This document shows, one piece after another, positions 1 to 11,710 of a stretch of 64,000 bases of DNA (its first letter is position 1; every line of letters begins with the position of its first letter). The notes beneath the pieces were generated by a model. It was not told the origin of the DNA. It was given only the letters and a program-made list of their open reading frames with translations, and did no database searches. The position numbers and the translations under genes were made by a program. This stretch comes from Roseateles toxinivorans (GTDB taxonomy: Bacteria; Pseudomonadota; Gammaproteobacteria; Burkholderiales; Burkholderiaceae_C): the NCBI RefSeq assembly GCF_004362525.1, contig NZ_SNXS01000003.1, positions 744,001 through 808,000 on the forward strand. The letters are read 5' to 3'.

Positions 1-507
1 CTGAACACCGCGATCGCCCTGGTGCGCGTCGATCCGCACCGCGCCGAGGAGGTGCTGGAGGATCTGGCCGAGGTCTTCCGCGTCGCCCTGATGGAGGGCG
101 GTGAGGCGGTCTCGCTGGAGCAGGAGATCGAGCTTGCGCGGCGCTATCTGGCGATCGAGCAGATCCGCTTCGGCGAGCGCCTGCGCGTGCGCTGGGAGCT
201 CGACCCCGCCGCCAACCAGGCCCGCGTGCCGCCGCTGCTGCTGCAGCCGCTGGTCGAGAACGCGGTGCGCCACGGCGTCGAGCCGAACGAGGGCGGCGGT
301 GACCTGCTGGTGCGCACGCAAGTGCGAGGCAGCGAGGTCGATCTGACCATCACCAACACGGTGTCAGGCCTTGCCTCCACGCCCGGCCATGGCATGGCCC
401 TGCGCAATGTGCGCGAGCGCCTGCGCCTGATGCATGATGTGACGGCACGTTTCGAGGCCCGCCGCGAGGGCGACGAGTTCCGCGTGCATCTGGTCATTCC
501 CCGCTGA
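1..507 (+). CDS. LytS/AlgZ-family sensor histidine kinase, C-terminal part (5' truncated by window edge)
   Basis: The reading frame is open from base 1, so the gene begins outside the window and only the last ~168 residues are seen. The first residues (LNTAIALVRVDP) are typical of the region just after the phospho-accepting histidine in the His_kinase (LytS/YehU/AlgZ) family. A HATPase domain follows, with an N-box (QPLVENAVRHGVEP) and a glycine-containing GHGMALRNVRERL lid. It ends 10 nt before a LytTR response regulator, so the two should form a two-component pair. The transmembrane or sensor part is not visible and the stimulus cannot be inferred. Confidence 0.85.
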   Translation: MNTAIALVRVDPHRAEEVLEDLAEVFRVALMEGGEAVSLEQEIELARRYLAIEQIRFGERLRVRWELDPAANQARVPPLLLQPLVENAVRHGVEPNEGGGDLLVRTQVRGSEVDLTITNTVSGLASTPGHGMALRNVRERLRLMHDVTARFEARREGDEFRVHLVIPR

Positions 508-517
508 GTTACTTCCC

Positions 518-1375
518 ATGGCCAACCCTGCTTTGCGAGTGCTGATTGTTGATGACGAACCGATGGCCCGCCTGCGCCTGCGCGGCCTGCTGGAGGACTG
601 CAAGGAGCCGCCCTGCGAGGTGGTGGCCGAGGCTGGATCGGCTTCGCAGGCCCAGCACTGGCTCAGCACCCATGCCTGCGACCTGGTGCTGCTGGACGTG
701 CAGATGCCCGGCCCCGACGGCATGGCCCTGGCCGACGCGATGCGTCAGCGCCCGAACGCGCCGGCGGTGGTCTTCGTCACCGCCCATGCCGAGCATGCGC
801 TGCGCGCCTTCGAGCTCGACGCCATCGACTACCTGACCAAGCCGGTGCGCCGCGAGCGCCTGGCCGCCGCCCTGGCTCGCGTCGCCCAGCGTCAGACCGA
901 GCGGGCCGCCGCCGAGTCGCAGCGCCAGACCCCCGCCGAGGCCGCCGAGGCCGGCGTGATCGTCATCAACGACCGCGGCCGCCTGGTGCGCGTGCCGATC
1001 GGCGAGGTGCTGTATTTCAAGGCCGAGCTGAAGTACCTGACCCTGCGCACGGCCACGCAGAGCTTCGTCATGGACGGCGCGCTGTCCGACCTGGAGCAGC
1101 GCCTGGGCGAGCGCTTCCTGCGGGTGCACCGCAATGCGCTGGTGGCCAAGCGGGCGGTGCGGGAGCTGGAGCGCCGCCAGATGGCCGACGAGTCCGAGGA
1201 CGATGCCGCCGCCAGCCAGTGGCAGGCGCTGGCCCCGGAGCCCATGGCCGACAAGGGTCAGGAGAGAAGCAGCGAGACCTGGGCCGTGCGCGTGGCGCCG
1301 GTCGATGAGTGGCTGGCCGTGTCAAGACGGCAGGTGGCGGCGGTGCGCGAGGCCTTGCGGGCGGCGGCGGGCTGA
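518..1375 (+). CDS. algR: LytTR-family response regulator, AlgR-like
   Basis: This 285-aa two-domain regulator has an N-terminal receiver domain (about 5-125) with the acidic pair D12/D13, phospho-acceptor D60 (LLDVQMPG) and K108 (YLTKPV). A C-terminal LytTR DNA-binding domain runs from about 145 to 280 (GVIVINDRGRLVRVP, then ERFLRVHRNALV). An unusual insertion of about 35 charged residues (roughly 227-255, ADESEDDAAASQ) interrupts the LytTR end. It follows the kinase by 10 nt and is presumably phosphorylated by it. In beta- and gammaproteobacteria this pair lies near hemC, as it does here at about 10 kb. The symbol rests on family resemblance, not on a known regulon. Confidence 0.8.
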   Translation: MANPALRVLIVDDEPMARLRLRGLLEDCKEPPCEVVAEAGSASQAQHWLSTHACDLVLLDVQMPGPDGMALADAMRQRPNAPAVVFVTAHAEHALRAFELDAIDYLTKPVRRERLAAALARVAQRQTERAAAESQRQTPAEAAEAGVIVINDRGRLVRVPIGEVLYFKAELKYLTLRTATQSFVMDGALSDLEQRLGERFLRVHRNALVAKRAVRELERRQMADESEDDAAASQWQALAPEPMADKGQERSSETWAVRVAPVDEWLAVSRRQVAAVREALRAAAG

Positions 1376-1647
1376 AGAGAGGGGCCTTGGGTTTGCTCCA
1401 GCCAGAGCGCGAACGCCGGTGAGCTGGGCGGGCCACAACCTCATATTGCGCGTCAATGACCGAGAGGTGGGGCGGTGTGCAGTACGTGTGGGCGTTGAGG
1501 AGGGTGGCTGCTTTGCAGCGGCAGCAGACCTTCGAGCCAATCTTCCCAACAGATTGGCATCGGCTATAAAGAGTCCGTCGTCGATGATGGTTCTAAGGAA
1601 GCCCATCGGCCGCACACCCGGTCCCAAAGCACGATCTGCTAGCAGCT
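1376..1647. other. Intergenic stretch, no convincing gene
   Basis: Between the AlgR-like gene and the minus-strand HEPN-motif gene lie about 270 bases of lower GC with no family I recognise. A minus-strand frame starting with TTG at 1651 (overlapping the stop of the HEPN-motif gene) runs backwards through this stretch and into algR, ending at 1322. Its last third is antisense to algR, so I do not call it. Confidence 0.4.
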
Positions 1648-2145
1648 TCAACTCTCCGCCTGCTGCATGTTCTGCCGCCAGCGAGTGCGGTACGCATCAC
1701 TCGCCAGCCATCCCATGAAGTAGGCGCTCAATGTGTTCACGAACGCCTCGAGGAGCTCCAGCGGCGTCGTAGGCACACTCTCGCAGTTGGACTTCTCCAA
1801 AAATCGCGTGAAGGGCAGGTATTCGAACTCCTCCGGCTTGGTCTCCAGCTTGTGGGCGAGCTTGTTCCGCAACGCGTTGATGTGTCGAATGCCGGCGATG
1901 ACTTCGTCGCCGTTTGGGAACATCGCATGCGGAAAGAGGTCGGCCTTCTGAGCGAACGTGAGACGAGGCTTTTCCCACATCAAGTCCGGTGCTCGGCTCA
2001 AAAGGAACTCGTCGAGATAGTGCTCGATGACGAGGTGGCAAGCTAGGAGGTAGCCGATGAAGTTGAAGTCCACGTCCTTGTGAGGAACGAATCCCAAGAA
2101 GTTCTTATCGTTGACGACACCGACTCGTGGCGGCAGCTTTGGCAT
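1648..2145 (-). CDS. Hypothetical protein with a HEPN-type R-X4-H motif
   Basis: This is a 165-aa soluble protein of unknown function. The start at 2145 (MPKLPPRVG) is chosen because an AGGGGGA ribosome site lies just upstream; a longer frame to 2352 lacks one. Residues 93-98 read RNKLAH, the R-X4-H pattern of HEPN-domain ribonucleases and related helical proteins, and the surroundings look helical. No transmembrane segment or signal peptide is seen. Base composition is clearly lower in GC than in the flanking genes and A/T-ending codons are common, which suggests acquired DNA. HEPN genes often pair with a nucleotidyltransferase (MNT) antitoxin, but none is adjacent. Ribonuclease activity is therefore only a possibility. 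Confidence 0.6.
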   Translation of the reverse strand: MPKLPPRVGVVNDKNFLGFVPHKDVDFNFIGYLLACHLVIEHYLDEFLLSRAPDLMWEKPRLTFAQKADLFPHAMFPNGDEVIAGIRHINALRNKLAHKLETKPEEFEYLPFTRFLEKSNCESVPTTPLELLEAFVNTLSAYFMGWLASDAYRTRWRQNMQQAES

Positions 2146-2236
2146 GACATGGTCCCCCTTGAATGCAATGGTAGTGATTGCAGCAATCAAACGTCCGCTT
2201 CCAGCCTGATGCTGAAGTCCGCCAGGGTTCGGCCTC

Positions 2237-2677
2237 TCATACCTTGGCGAGGAAGGCCGCCGCATCACCCGCTTCACACTTCCAGTCTGCGAAGACCCCG
2301 ACCAGATTGCATTCCACGCAGTGGCAAGCGATGTAGTACCAGCGCACGTCATGTGTGCCCTCGTAGACGGAAACGCCGGACATCAGCTCAAACACCTCGT
2401 TCTCGCACACGCACTCGTGCGCCTCGGGCGCGGCTTCTTCAACGTAGTCCGCGCTGTCGCCCATCAGGTGTTCCTGCCCGCAGTCGGTGCAGGTGCGGAT
2501 CGCCACTCCGGCTTCTTCATCAGTCTGCAGCGCGAAGGTCCGGCACCCGCAAACGCATTTGGACGCGGCAAACCGGACGGCCTCATGGCGATTCGCAACG
2601 CTGTAGCTGCGCAGCTCGGCTTGGGTGTCGCCGGACGTCGTCCCGTACCAGAACTCGCCCTTCTTCGTCAGTGCCAT
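2237..2677 (-). CDS. Cysteine-rich, zinc-ribbon-like hypothetical protein
   Basis: This is a 146-aa protein. The start at 2677 (MALTKKGEFWYG) has a GGAG site upstream. Cysteines are grouped as C41/C43/C45, C63/C66, C89/C91, C118/C120/C123 and C134, the arrangement expected of one or two zinc-ribbon-like metal-binding folds. Many residues are acidic and aromatic, and there is no membrane segment. The gene has no close operon partner: the HEPN-motif gene ends the same strand 91 nt downstream. The function is unknown to me. Metal binding is inferred only from the Cys spacing. Confidence 0.65.
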   Translation of the reverse strand: MALTKKGEFWYGTTSGDTQAELRSYSVANRHEAVRFAASKCVCGCRTFALQTDEEAGVAIRTCTDCGQEHLMGDSADYVEEAAPEAHECVCENEVFELMSGVSVYEGTHDVRWYYIACHCVECNLVGVFADWKCEAGDAAAFLAKV

Positions 2678-3047
2678 TGATGCTGCTCCATTCTTCAAGG
2701 TGGGCTTCCCGGCAGGTCTGATGCCAGGCTCGCCCCGATCATCTGCATTTTGCCTGGAGGCCCGGCGATCGTCGTCAAGGGCCCGGGTCGGGGTGGTCGC
2801 CGACAAGGGCTGCGGACATCCTTGAATGCCGACTCTTGGAGATTGCAGCCATCCGGTGGCCTCTCCGGTTCGAACGGCGCCTATCAGCCTTGAAGGGTCG
2901 TCCGCCCTGCTGCCGCACCTGGAGGCCACTGGCAATAGTGTTTGGCCTGCCCCACACCCGGCCGTCGCCCCAAATCGCCAAGGCCAACAGCGCACAAGCG
3001 CCCCTGGATTGCGCCGGACAGTGAATTTGCGCCCTGTCAGTCCCACC
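2678..3047. other. 370-base intergenic stretch without a recognisable gene
   Basis: Both strands are broken by stops or yield Arg/Pro-rich peptides with no family resemblance. A minus-strand 70-aa frame (2775-2987) reads like non-coding or degenerate repeat DNA. The stretch presumably carries the promoter of the Cys-rich gene and the 3' end of the kinase transcript. No hairpin with a T-tract was found. Confidence 0.5.
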
Positions 3048-3659
3048 TCAAGGCAGCCAGATCTCAAAGTCCGTCCCCCCCGGCTCCCTTCTGTGCAGCA
3101 ACACCCGGCCCTCTCGGTCCGGCATGCGGTGGGCGCGGGCGACGGCGGCGCAAAGTTCCAGGCCGAGACCGGTGGAGGACTGGGCCGAGGGGTCGCTGGC
3201 GCCCAGGCCGGGTCCGTCGTCGTGGACGGTGAAGACCAGAAAGCCGTCGCGCTGCGCGGCGTCGAGCAGCACCTCGGAGCGGGCGAAGCGCCAGGCGTTG
3301 TGCAGGGCGGCTTCCAGGGCCAGGCGGGTCAGGCGCGGGTCGAAGTACCAGAAGGGCGGGGCGCCGGCACAGGGGCCCAGGCGCAGCGGCGCACCGTCGG
3401 GCCGCGAGGCCACGCTCAGCAGGCTGGCGAGAAAGTCGCGAGGCGATTCGTCGCTGGCATGGGCGACCAACTGGCCCTCGGGTGAGCCGTACAGCGTCAG
3501 GTAGGCGACCAGGCGCTGGCGCAGCTGGGCGCAGTGCTGGTGGGCGCGGTGGGCCTTGAGGCGGTCGGGTTTGGCCTCCAGCAGGCTCAGCTCGGCCTCC
3601 AGCACGCCCAGCTGGTTCTTCAGATCGTGCACCAGCAGGGCCAGCAGCTCGTGGTTCAT
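3048..3659 (-). CDS. Minimal cytoplasmic sensor histidine kinase
   Basis: This 203-aa protein consists only of a dimerisation/phospho-acceptor helix and an ATPase domain. The H-box is at residues 9-16 (LVHDLKNQLG, His11). An N-box-like stretch (LEAALHNAWRFA), a G1 box (DDGPGLG) and a G2 box (STGLGLELC) follow in order. No input domain or membrane segment is present, so it probably receives signals through a partner. Its ATG overlaps the stop of the upstream receiver-TPR gene by four bases (ATGA), indicating translational coupling and a functional pair. The signal is unknown. Confidence 0.8.
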   Translation of the reverse strand: MNHELLALLVHDLKNQLGVLEAELSLLEAKPDRLKAHRAHQHCAQLRQRLVAYLTLYGSPEGQLVAHASDESPRDFLASLLSVASRPDGAPLRLGPCAGAPPFWYFDPRLTRLALEAALHNAWRFARSEVLLDAAQRDGFLVFTVHDDGPGLGASDPSAQSSTGLGLELCAAVARAHRMPDREGRVLLHRREPGGTDFEIWLP

Positions 3660-5323
3660 GCGCCGGTTTTCTGACTTGCCACCGCGGTGCCGGCCTTGGC
3701 CTGCAGGGCGGCCTGGGTGTCGCGGAAGTAGCGTCGCATCTGGGCCACGCGGTCGTTCATCGGCAGCAGCTTGTCGAGGCGGGCCAGGTAGCCGCGCACC
3801 TCGTCCACCTTGATCGGATTGAGCTGCTTGCCCAGGCGCAAGGACATGCAGTTCATCTGCGCCGCCTCGAGCAGCACGGTGGTGTTCTCGGGGTAGGCGC
3901 GCAGCTCGGCCTCGATCGCCTCCAGCGCTTCCATCAGCTGACCATTGCGGAACAGCAGCTTGGCCTCGTGCAAACGTGTCTTCAGTCCCTTGGTGGCGGC
4001 GCCGACGACCCGCTCGATCTGCCCGCCCTGGCCGGCGTCGAGCAGGGCCTTTGTAACGAGCTGCTGGATGCGGGTGTTTTCGTGATCGGCGCTGACGGCC
4101 TGCAGCAGCAGCTTGAGCCCCGCCTCGACCTGGCCGGCCATCAGCGCTGCCTTGGCCACGGCGATGGTGGCGAAGTCCGCCTTGCTGTGGCGGGTGGCGG
4201 CCAGCGCCTGGGCCACTTCCTGTTCGGCGCGCTCGGTGTCGCCGGTCAGTGTGTGGGCCTGGGCGCGCAGGGCCAGCATGACGGTGTCGAACTCGGCGCT
4301 GCGGTTGGGTTTGCCGGCGGCCGGGGTGTCCAGGGTGGCCAGCGCCTCCTTGGCCTCGCCCAGGTCGAGCTGGGTCTGGGCCAGGGCCAGCTGGTCCTGG
4401 GGCTGGGCGGTGATGGAGCCGGCGCTGGACTTCCAGGCCTTGGCGTAGCTGGCCTTGGCCAGCGCCAGGTCACCGTTACGGTAGGCCCCCTCGGCCACCA
4501 GGCGCTGGCGGCGCGCCGAGGGCACGACGTTGGCCGAGTCCTTCAGCACCTCCAGCGCCCCGGCCGGGTTGCCCTGGGCTTCCAGCGATTGGGCCAGCAC
4601 GTCATAGGCGGCCAGTACCTTCTGCCCCTCGCGCGACTCGATGATGTCCAGCGCCAGCTGCTTGGCCTGGTCGAACTGGCCGGCCGCCTTGTGCGCGCGG
4701 GCCAGGCCGATCTGGGCCCACATCAGGCCGGCGCGCAGCTCCAGCGCGCTCAGGTAGATGTTGCGGGCTTCGTCAACGCGGCCCAGGTCGAGCTCGATCT
4801 GACCCTTGAGCTGCAGTGCGTGCATATACCAGCGATCCTTGCGGGCCAGCACGGCATCGCACGCGGCGGCCGCGGCGGCCAGGTCGTGCTTGCTCAGCTG
4901 TTGGTTGATGGCCAGCAGGGCCTGGCGCTTTTCGAGCTGGGCCTTGAGCCGCTCCTCGATGTCACCGGCGGTGATGGGTTTGAGCAGATAGGCGTCGGGC
5001 AGGTGTTCGCTTGCAGCGGCAACCGAGTTGTAGTTGCTCTCGGCCGTGACCATGAAGAACAGGCAGTCGGCCGGCAGGAGCTGCTGCTCGCGCAGGAACT
5101 CGAACAGCTGCTGGCCGTCGGTCTTGTGGTTCAGGTTGTAGTCGCACAGTATCAGGCTGTAGTGCTTGGAGCGGATATGGCGCAGCGCATCATCGGCCGA
5201 GCCGGCGGCGTCGATCTTAGCGATGCCCAGCATGCCGAGCTGGCCTCGCAGCGTGGTCTGCTGGGTGGCCATGTCGTCAACGACCAGGGCCTCGATCTTG
5301 GAATACGGAGTTTCTATGCGCAT
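3656..5323 (-). CDS. Response regulator with receiver domain and TPR repeats
   Basis: This is a 555-aa protein. Start 5323 (MRIETPYSKIEALVVDD) is preferred to the longer frame at 5383 because the receiver domain begins here and GGAG lies just upstream. Receiver (about 10-125): acidic pair D16/D17, phospho-acceptor D61 (LILCDYN) and K115 (YLLKPIT). The rest, about 150-540, is a helical array of TPR-like repeats (for example LQLKGQIELDLGRVDEAR). There is no DNA-binding or enzymatic output, so phosphorylation probably controls protein-protein contacts. It is coupled by ATGA to the minimal kinase downstream, its likely kinase. Confidence 0.85.
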   Translation of the reverse strand: MRIETPYSKIEALVVDDMATQQTTLRGQLGMLGIAKIDAAGSADDALRHIRSKHYSLILCDYNLNHKTDGQQLFEFLREQQLLPADCLFFMVTAESNYNSVAAASEHLPDAYLLKPITAGDIEERLKAQLEKRQALLAINQQLSKHDLAAAAAACDAVLARKDRWYMHALQLKGQIELDLGRVDEARNIYLSALELRAGLMWAQIGLARAHKAAGQFDQAKQLALDIIESREGQKVLAAYDVLAQSLEAQGNPAGALEVLKDSANVVPSARRQRLVAEGAYRNGDLALAKASYAKAWKSSAGSITAQPQDQLALAQTQLDLGEAKEALATLDTPAAGKPNRSAEFDTVMLALRAQAHTLTGDTERAEQEVAQALAATRHSKADFATIAVAKAALMAGQVEAGLKLLLQAVSADHENTRIQQLVTKALLDAGQGGQIERVVGAATKGLKTRLHEAKLLFRNGQLMEALEAIEAELRAYPENTTVLLEAAQMNCMSLRLGKQLNPIKVDEVRGYLARLDKLLPMNDRVAQMRRYFRDTQAALQAKAGTAVASQKTGA

Positions 5324-5394
5324 GCCCACTCCATGGCAGGGTGCTGCCGGGCCCAGCTTACAGGCATGGGCGCGCCTGGGCAACTGCCGTAGAG

Positions 5395-6417
5395 CTACTG
5401 GCTGAAGAAGGCGATGCGCTCCGGCGTGGCCGGATGGCTGGACAGCAGGGCGGGCACGCCGGTCTGACGCGCTTCGATCGCGGCGATGCGCTCGAAGAAC
5501 TGCAGCATCACGCGCGGCGACAGGCCGGCGCGGCGCAGCATCCGGTGGGCCTGGGCATCGGCCTCGCGCTCGAAGTCGCGTGAGTAGGCCTGCTGGGCGA
5601 GCAGGGCGGGCAGGCCGGCCAGCAGGGCCGAGAAGTCACCCACCACCAGGCCGGCCAGCGCGCCGACCAGGCCGGCCTGCAAGGCCATGCGCAGGCCGTG
5701 CTGGTGCTGCACATGGCCCAGTTCGTGGGCCAGCACGCCCTGCAGCGCATCGGGGCTGTCGTGCAGCAGTTCGACCAGGGCGTCCGTCAGCACGATCTCG
5801 CCTCCCGGAAGGGCGAAGGCATTGGGCCCCAGCAGCTTGTCGCCGGCGCGGAAGTGCAATTGATAGCGAAGGGGTGCGTCGGCCGGGCTGGCCGCGACAA
5901 GCCGCTCGAAGCGCCGGGCGATGTGTTCGCGTCGGGCCGTATCGACGGTGCTGGGCTTGAGCCAGTGCTGGTCCAGATAGTCCAGCGACTGGCTGCCGAT
6001 CTGCTGCGCGGCCGAGGCGGGCAACGCACGGACAATCAGGTCGGCGGCCAGCGGTGCGCCCCAGCGCCAGCAGGCGAACAGGAAGGCCAGCAGCAGCGCC
6101 ATGGCCAGCAGGACGCGGCGCCAGCTCTGCATCCAGCGCACGGTCACCGTGTCGCGCAGGCCCGAGCCCTGGGCCCAGCTGTCCCAGGCGGCGGCGTCGG
6201 CGCAGCTGAGCAGGCCCCCGTCGGGCAGCTGGGCCTGGCGCTGGCCATGGCGTTGGCGCTCGGGCCAGCGCACATCGCGGGCCGCGTACTGCGCCTCGGC
6301 ACCGGCGCTAAGGTGCAGATGACCATCGCTGAGCCAGATCTCGGCCGCCTGTGGCCGGGCGCTGCGGCCGTCGAAATAGTCGAGCTGCAGTCGGGGCGCG
6401 TCCATGGCCTCGCTCAC
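5395..6417 (-). CDS. M48-family membrane zinc metalloprotease
   Basis: This is a 340-aa protein. A membrane segment lies at about 101-117 (VLLAMALLLAFLFACW). The zinc motif HELGH is at 231-235 (LAHELGHVQHQHG), and the downstream EREAD around 285 supplies the third ligand in this family. A second hydrophobic stretch follows the motif (about 246-275), as in HtpX/BepA-type enzymes. It probably degrades or refolds envelope proteins. Its start overlaps the stop of the DUF898 membrane protein upstream (ATGA), the usual genomic pair for this combination in Burkholderiales. ATG at 6405 is an alternative start. Confidence 0.85.
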   Translation of the reverse strand: MSEAMDAPRLQLDYFDGRSARPQAAEIWLSDGHLHLSAGAEAQYAARDVRWPERQRHGQRQAQLPDGGLLSCADAAAWDSWAQGSGLRDTVTVRWMQSWRRVLLAMALLLAFLFACWRWGAPLAADLIVRALPASAAQQIGSQSLDYLDQHWLKPSTVDTARREHIARRFERLVAASPADAPLRYQLHFRAGDKLLGPNAFALPGGEIVLTDALVELLHDSPDALQGVLAHELGHVQHQHGLRMALQAGLVGALAGLVVGDFSALLAGLPALLAQQAYSRDFEREADAQAHRMLRRAGLSPRVMLQFFERIAAIEARQTGVPALLSSHPATPERIAFFSQ

Positions 6418-7625
6418 AGGCCCATGTCGATGCCGAAGAAGTCGCCGGCCGCTTCACCGGCGGCGTCCTGCTGCGCAGCGCCGGCCTGGGTCACCCATTC
6501 GTCCATATCGGCATCGACGGTGACCTTCATTGCCGAGAGCCGCAGCTGCGTCGTGTTGATGGCGGCAAAGGGGCGGTAAAGGCCCAGCGTGATGGCGGTC
6601 AGCACCCAGTTCTTCAGGTTCAGCCAGCCCAGGGACCGGGCGCTGAGCTGGCTGTCGAACTGCAGCGCGGCGCTGCCGGTCTTGCACCAGACCAGGTTCT
6701 GCATGCGGGCGCTGAAATAGGACATCATGATGACAAGGAGCAGCAGATAGGCCAGCAGGCCCAGGCCGGCCAGCAGCATGATGGCGGCGGTCTGGCCCAG
6801 GGCGCCGGACTTGATCAGTGGGATCAGCACGGCGGCCCCGACGCCGGCCAGCGCCACCGGCACCAGGGTCACCAGCAGGCCTTTCATTGCCAGACTGTAG
6901 AAGCTGCCGATCGAGGCGCTCAGGGTGGCTTGTTGATCGGCATAGACATAGCCGCCGTGCTGGTAGCGCTTGATCAAGGCCAGCCCCCAGGGCAACAGCC
7001 CGAACAGCAGCAGCAGCGGGCCGAAGGTGATGAGGGCGTAGAAGGCGGGGTCCTCCGGCTGTGCACCGGGCGCAGGCGCCCACAGGAACTGGCAGACCAC
7101 CATCAACATGGCCGGCAGATAAGTCGGCAGCATGCAGCGATAGGCCCCGGCCAGATCACCGCGAAAGCTGAAGGGAAGGCCGCGCCAGCTGGTGTTGGAC
7201 AGGCGGAACTGCAGGCCCGCCCGCCACAGCGCCGGCCAGACCGCGCACAGCAGACCGAAGGCGATCAGCCCGGCCACCGGCGAGAAGCGGCCGGCGACGC
7301 CGTAGGCCAGCATCAGCAGGGCCAGCAGCAGAAAGCCGCGGAACATGCGCCAGGGGTTGCCGTGAAAGGCCAGCGCCTGGCCGTCGATCAATGTGTTGGC
7401 GTAGAAGTAGCTCAGGCGCCGGGCCTTGGCAAAGGGCAGGTAGAGGCCCAGCGTGACCACGGTGAGCAGCAGGTTGACGATCCAGATGCGGAAGTACTCG
7501 CTGCCGGAGCCGCTGAACTCGATGTCCAGCCGGCGCTTGAAGCGGGTGGTGGCAAGGTCGGGCAGGACGCTGTGCGCGAACGCGGGCGCCCGGACCGGGC
7601 TGATGCCGGCCGTGAGGGTGGTCAT
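6414..7625 (-). CDS. DUF898 (YjgN-type) polytopic inner-membrane protein
   Basis: This 403-aa protein has about eight hydrophobic spans. The hallmark sequences of the DUF898/YjgN family recur twice: an early FRIWIVNLLLTVVTLGLY followed by PFAKAR, and near the end LGWLNLKNWVLTAITLGLYRPFA. This internal repeat is typical of the family. The biochemical function is unknown. It is coupled to the M48 protease by an ATGA overlap, so the two likely act together in the membrane. The 160 bases upstream separate it from ppc and should carry its promoter. Confidence 0.8.
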   Translation of the reverse strand: MTTLTAGISPVRAPAFAHSVLPDLATTRFKRRLDIEFSGSGSEYFRIWIVNLLLTVVTLGLYLPFAKARRLSYFYANTLIDGQALAFHGNPWRMFRGFLLLALLMLAYGVAGRFSPVAGLIAFGLLCAVWPALWRAGLQFRLSNTSWRGLPFSFRGDLAGAYRCMLPTYLPAMLMVVCQFLWAPAPGAQPEDPAFYALITFGPLLLLFGLLPWGLALIKRYQHGGYVYADQQATLSASIGSFYSLAMKGLLVTLVPVALAGVGAAVLIPLIKSGALGQTAAIMLLAGLGLLAYLLLLVIMMSYFSARMQNLVWCKTGSAALQFDSQLSARSLGWLNLKNWVLTAITLGLYRPFAAINTTQLRLSAMKVTVDADMDEWVTQAGAAQQDAAGEAAGDFFGIDMGL

Positions 7626-7785
7626 GAACTTCTCCCTGAAGTATCGGTTTTATCGTTGTGATCGGCGCCAGGATCTGGGTCCCGGGCCACCGATTCGGAC
7701 AGCAGTGTCACCGATGCAGGCAGGGGTGACAAGGTCCCACGAATGGGGGAGATCCCCCGAAAAGAACCGTACTTCGGGCGCAGCG

Positions 7786-10629
<2,844 letters not shown>

Positions 10630-10686
10630 GCGGGCCTCTTGAAGGTGGCGGAGGGCGAGAAAGCGAAGGCAGGATCTGCTGGTAAT

Positions 10687-10699
10687 GTAACTTTGTTAC
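10687..10699. promoter_or_regulatory. Operator-like inverted repeat in the ppc/hemC divergent promoter region
   Basis: A GTAAC-TTT-GTTAC inverted repeat sits 57 nt upstream of the ppc start, and a related GTAACAG lies about 20 nt further towards hemC. Repeated GTAAC half-sites between divergent genes look like a repressor operator (TetR-type, for example), but the regulator is not identifiable from the sequence. The whole interval 10630-10783 has no ORF. Confidence 0.35.
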
Positions 10700-10783
10700 C
10701 GACATTCAACTGTATCAGTAACAGAGCCTGCAGCATTCTGGATTGCAGCAAGCCAGTCTTCGGCGGGCTGCTAGCATTCGTCC

Positions 10784-11710
10784 ATGCAAGAAAAAACTCT
10801 GATCGCCACACGCGAAAGCCGGCTGGCACTTTGGCAGGCCGAGCATGTGCGCAGCCTGCTGCAGGCGATGGGCCTGGACGTCGATTTGCTGGGCATGACC
10901 ACCCGGGGCGACCAGATCCTGGACCGCACCCTGTCCAAGGTCGGCGGCAAGGGCCTGTTCGTCAAGGAGCTGGAGACGGCGCTCGAAGAAGGCCGTGCTC
11001 ATCTCGCCGTGCACTCGCTGAAGGACGTGCCGATGGATCTGCCACCCGGCTTCGATCTGGTGGCCATCCTGGAGCGCGAGGACCCGCGCGATGCCTTTGT
11101 CTCGAACCGCTACGCCTCGCTGGACGAGCTGCCGCAGGGCGCCCTGGTCGGCACCTCCAGCCTGCGCCGTGTGGTGCAGCTGAAGGCCCTGAGGCCGGAC
11201 CTGCGGATTGAGCCGCTGCGGGGCAATCTGGACACCCGCCTGCGCAAGCTCGACGAGGGCGGCTACGACGCCATCGTGCTGGCCGCCGCCGGCCTGATGC
11301 GCCTGGGCCTGGCCGGGCGCATCCGCGCCCGCTTCGATGTGCAGCAGATGATTCCCTGCGCCGGCCAGGGCGCCCTGGGCATCGAGATCCGCAGCGATGC
11401 GGCTGATCTGCGCGCCAAGCTGGCGACGCTAATCGACAAGCCCACCTGGCTGGCCACGCAGGCCGAGCGCGCCGTGTCAAGAGCGCTGGGTGGCAGCTGC
11501 AGCGTGCCGCTGGCGGCCCATGCCGTTTGGCAGGGGCAGACGCTGATGCTGAGCACCGCGCTGGGTCATCCTGAGCAGACGGACAAGCCCTTGCTGCGCG
11601 CCAATGTCGCCGCCGTGATTGCCGACGAGCAGGCCGCCCGTGCCATGGGCACGCAGGCCGCCGACCAGCTGCGCGCCGCCGGTGCCGCCGACTATCTGAG
11701 TGCCGCTTGA
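10784..11710 (+). CDS. hemC: Porphobilinogen deaminase (hydroxymethylbilane synthase)
   Basis: HemC joins four porphobilinogens into hydroxymethylbilane, the first shared step of haem and bacteriochlorophyll synthesis. The 308-aa length is normal. Motifs: [15 protein letters not shown] at the N-terminus, [12 protein letters not shown] (53-64), HSLKDVP with the catalytic Asp81, and the dipyrromethane-cofactor cysteine C239 (ALGGSCSVP). It heads hemC-hemD-hemX-hemY, and the hemD start overlaps its stop. Proximity to the PGC links tetrapyrrole supply to pigment synthesis. Confidence 0.97.
   Translation: MQEKTLIATRESRLALWQAEHVRSLLQAMGLDVDLLGMTTRGDQILDRTLSKVGGKGLFVKELETALEEGRAHLAVHSLKDVPMDLPPGFDLVAILEREDPRDAFVSNRYASLDELPQGALVGTSSLRRVVQLKALRPDLRIEPLRGNLDTRLRKLDEGGYDAIVLAAAGLMRLGLAGRIRARFDVQQMIPCAGQGALGIEIRSDAADLRAKLATLIDKPTWLATQAERAVSRALGGSCSVPLAAHAVWQGQTLMLSTALGHPEQTDKPLLRANVAAVIADEQAARAMGTQAADQLRAAGAADYLSAA

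Noticed and set aside
1322-1651. Minus-strand 109-aa frame starting TTG at the HEPN-motif gene stop
   Set aside because: Start overlap is suggestive, but a large part is antisense to algR, there is no family resemblance and composition turns Arg/Pro-rich.
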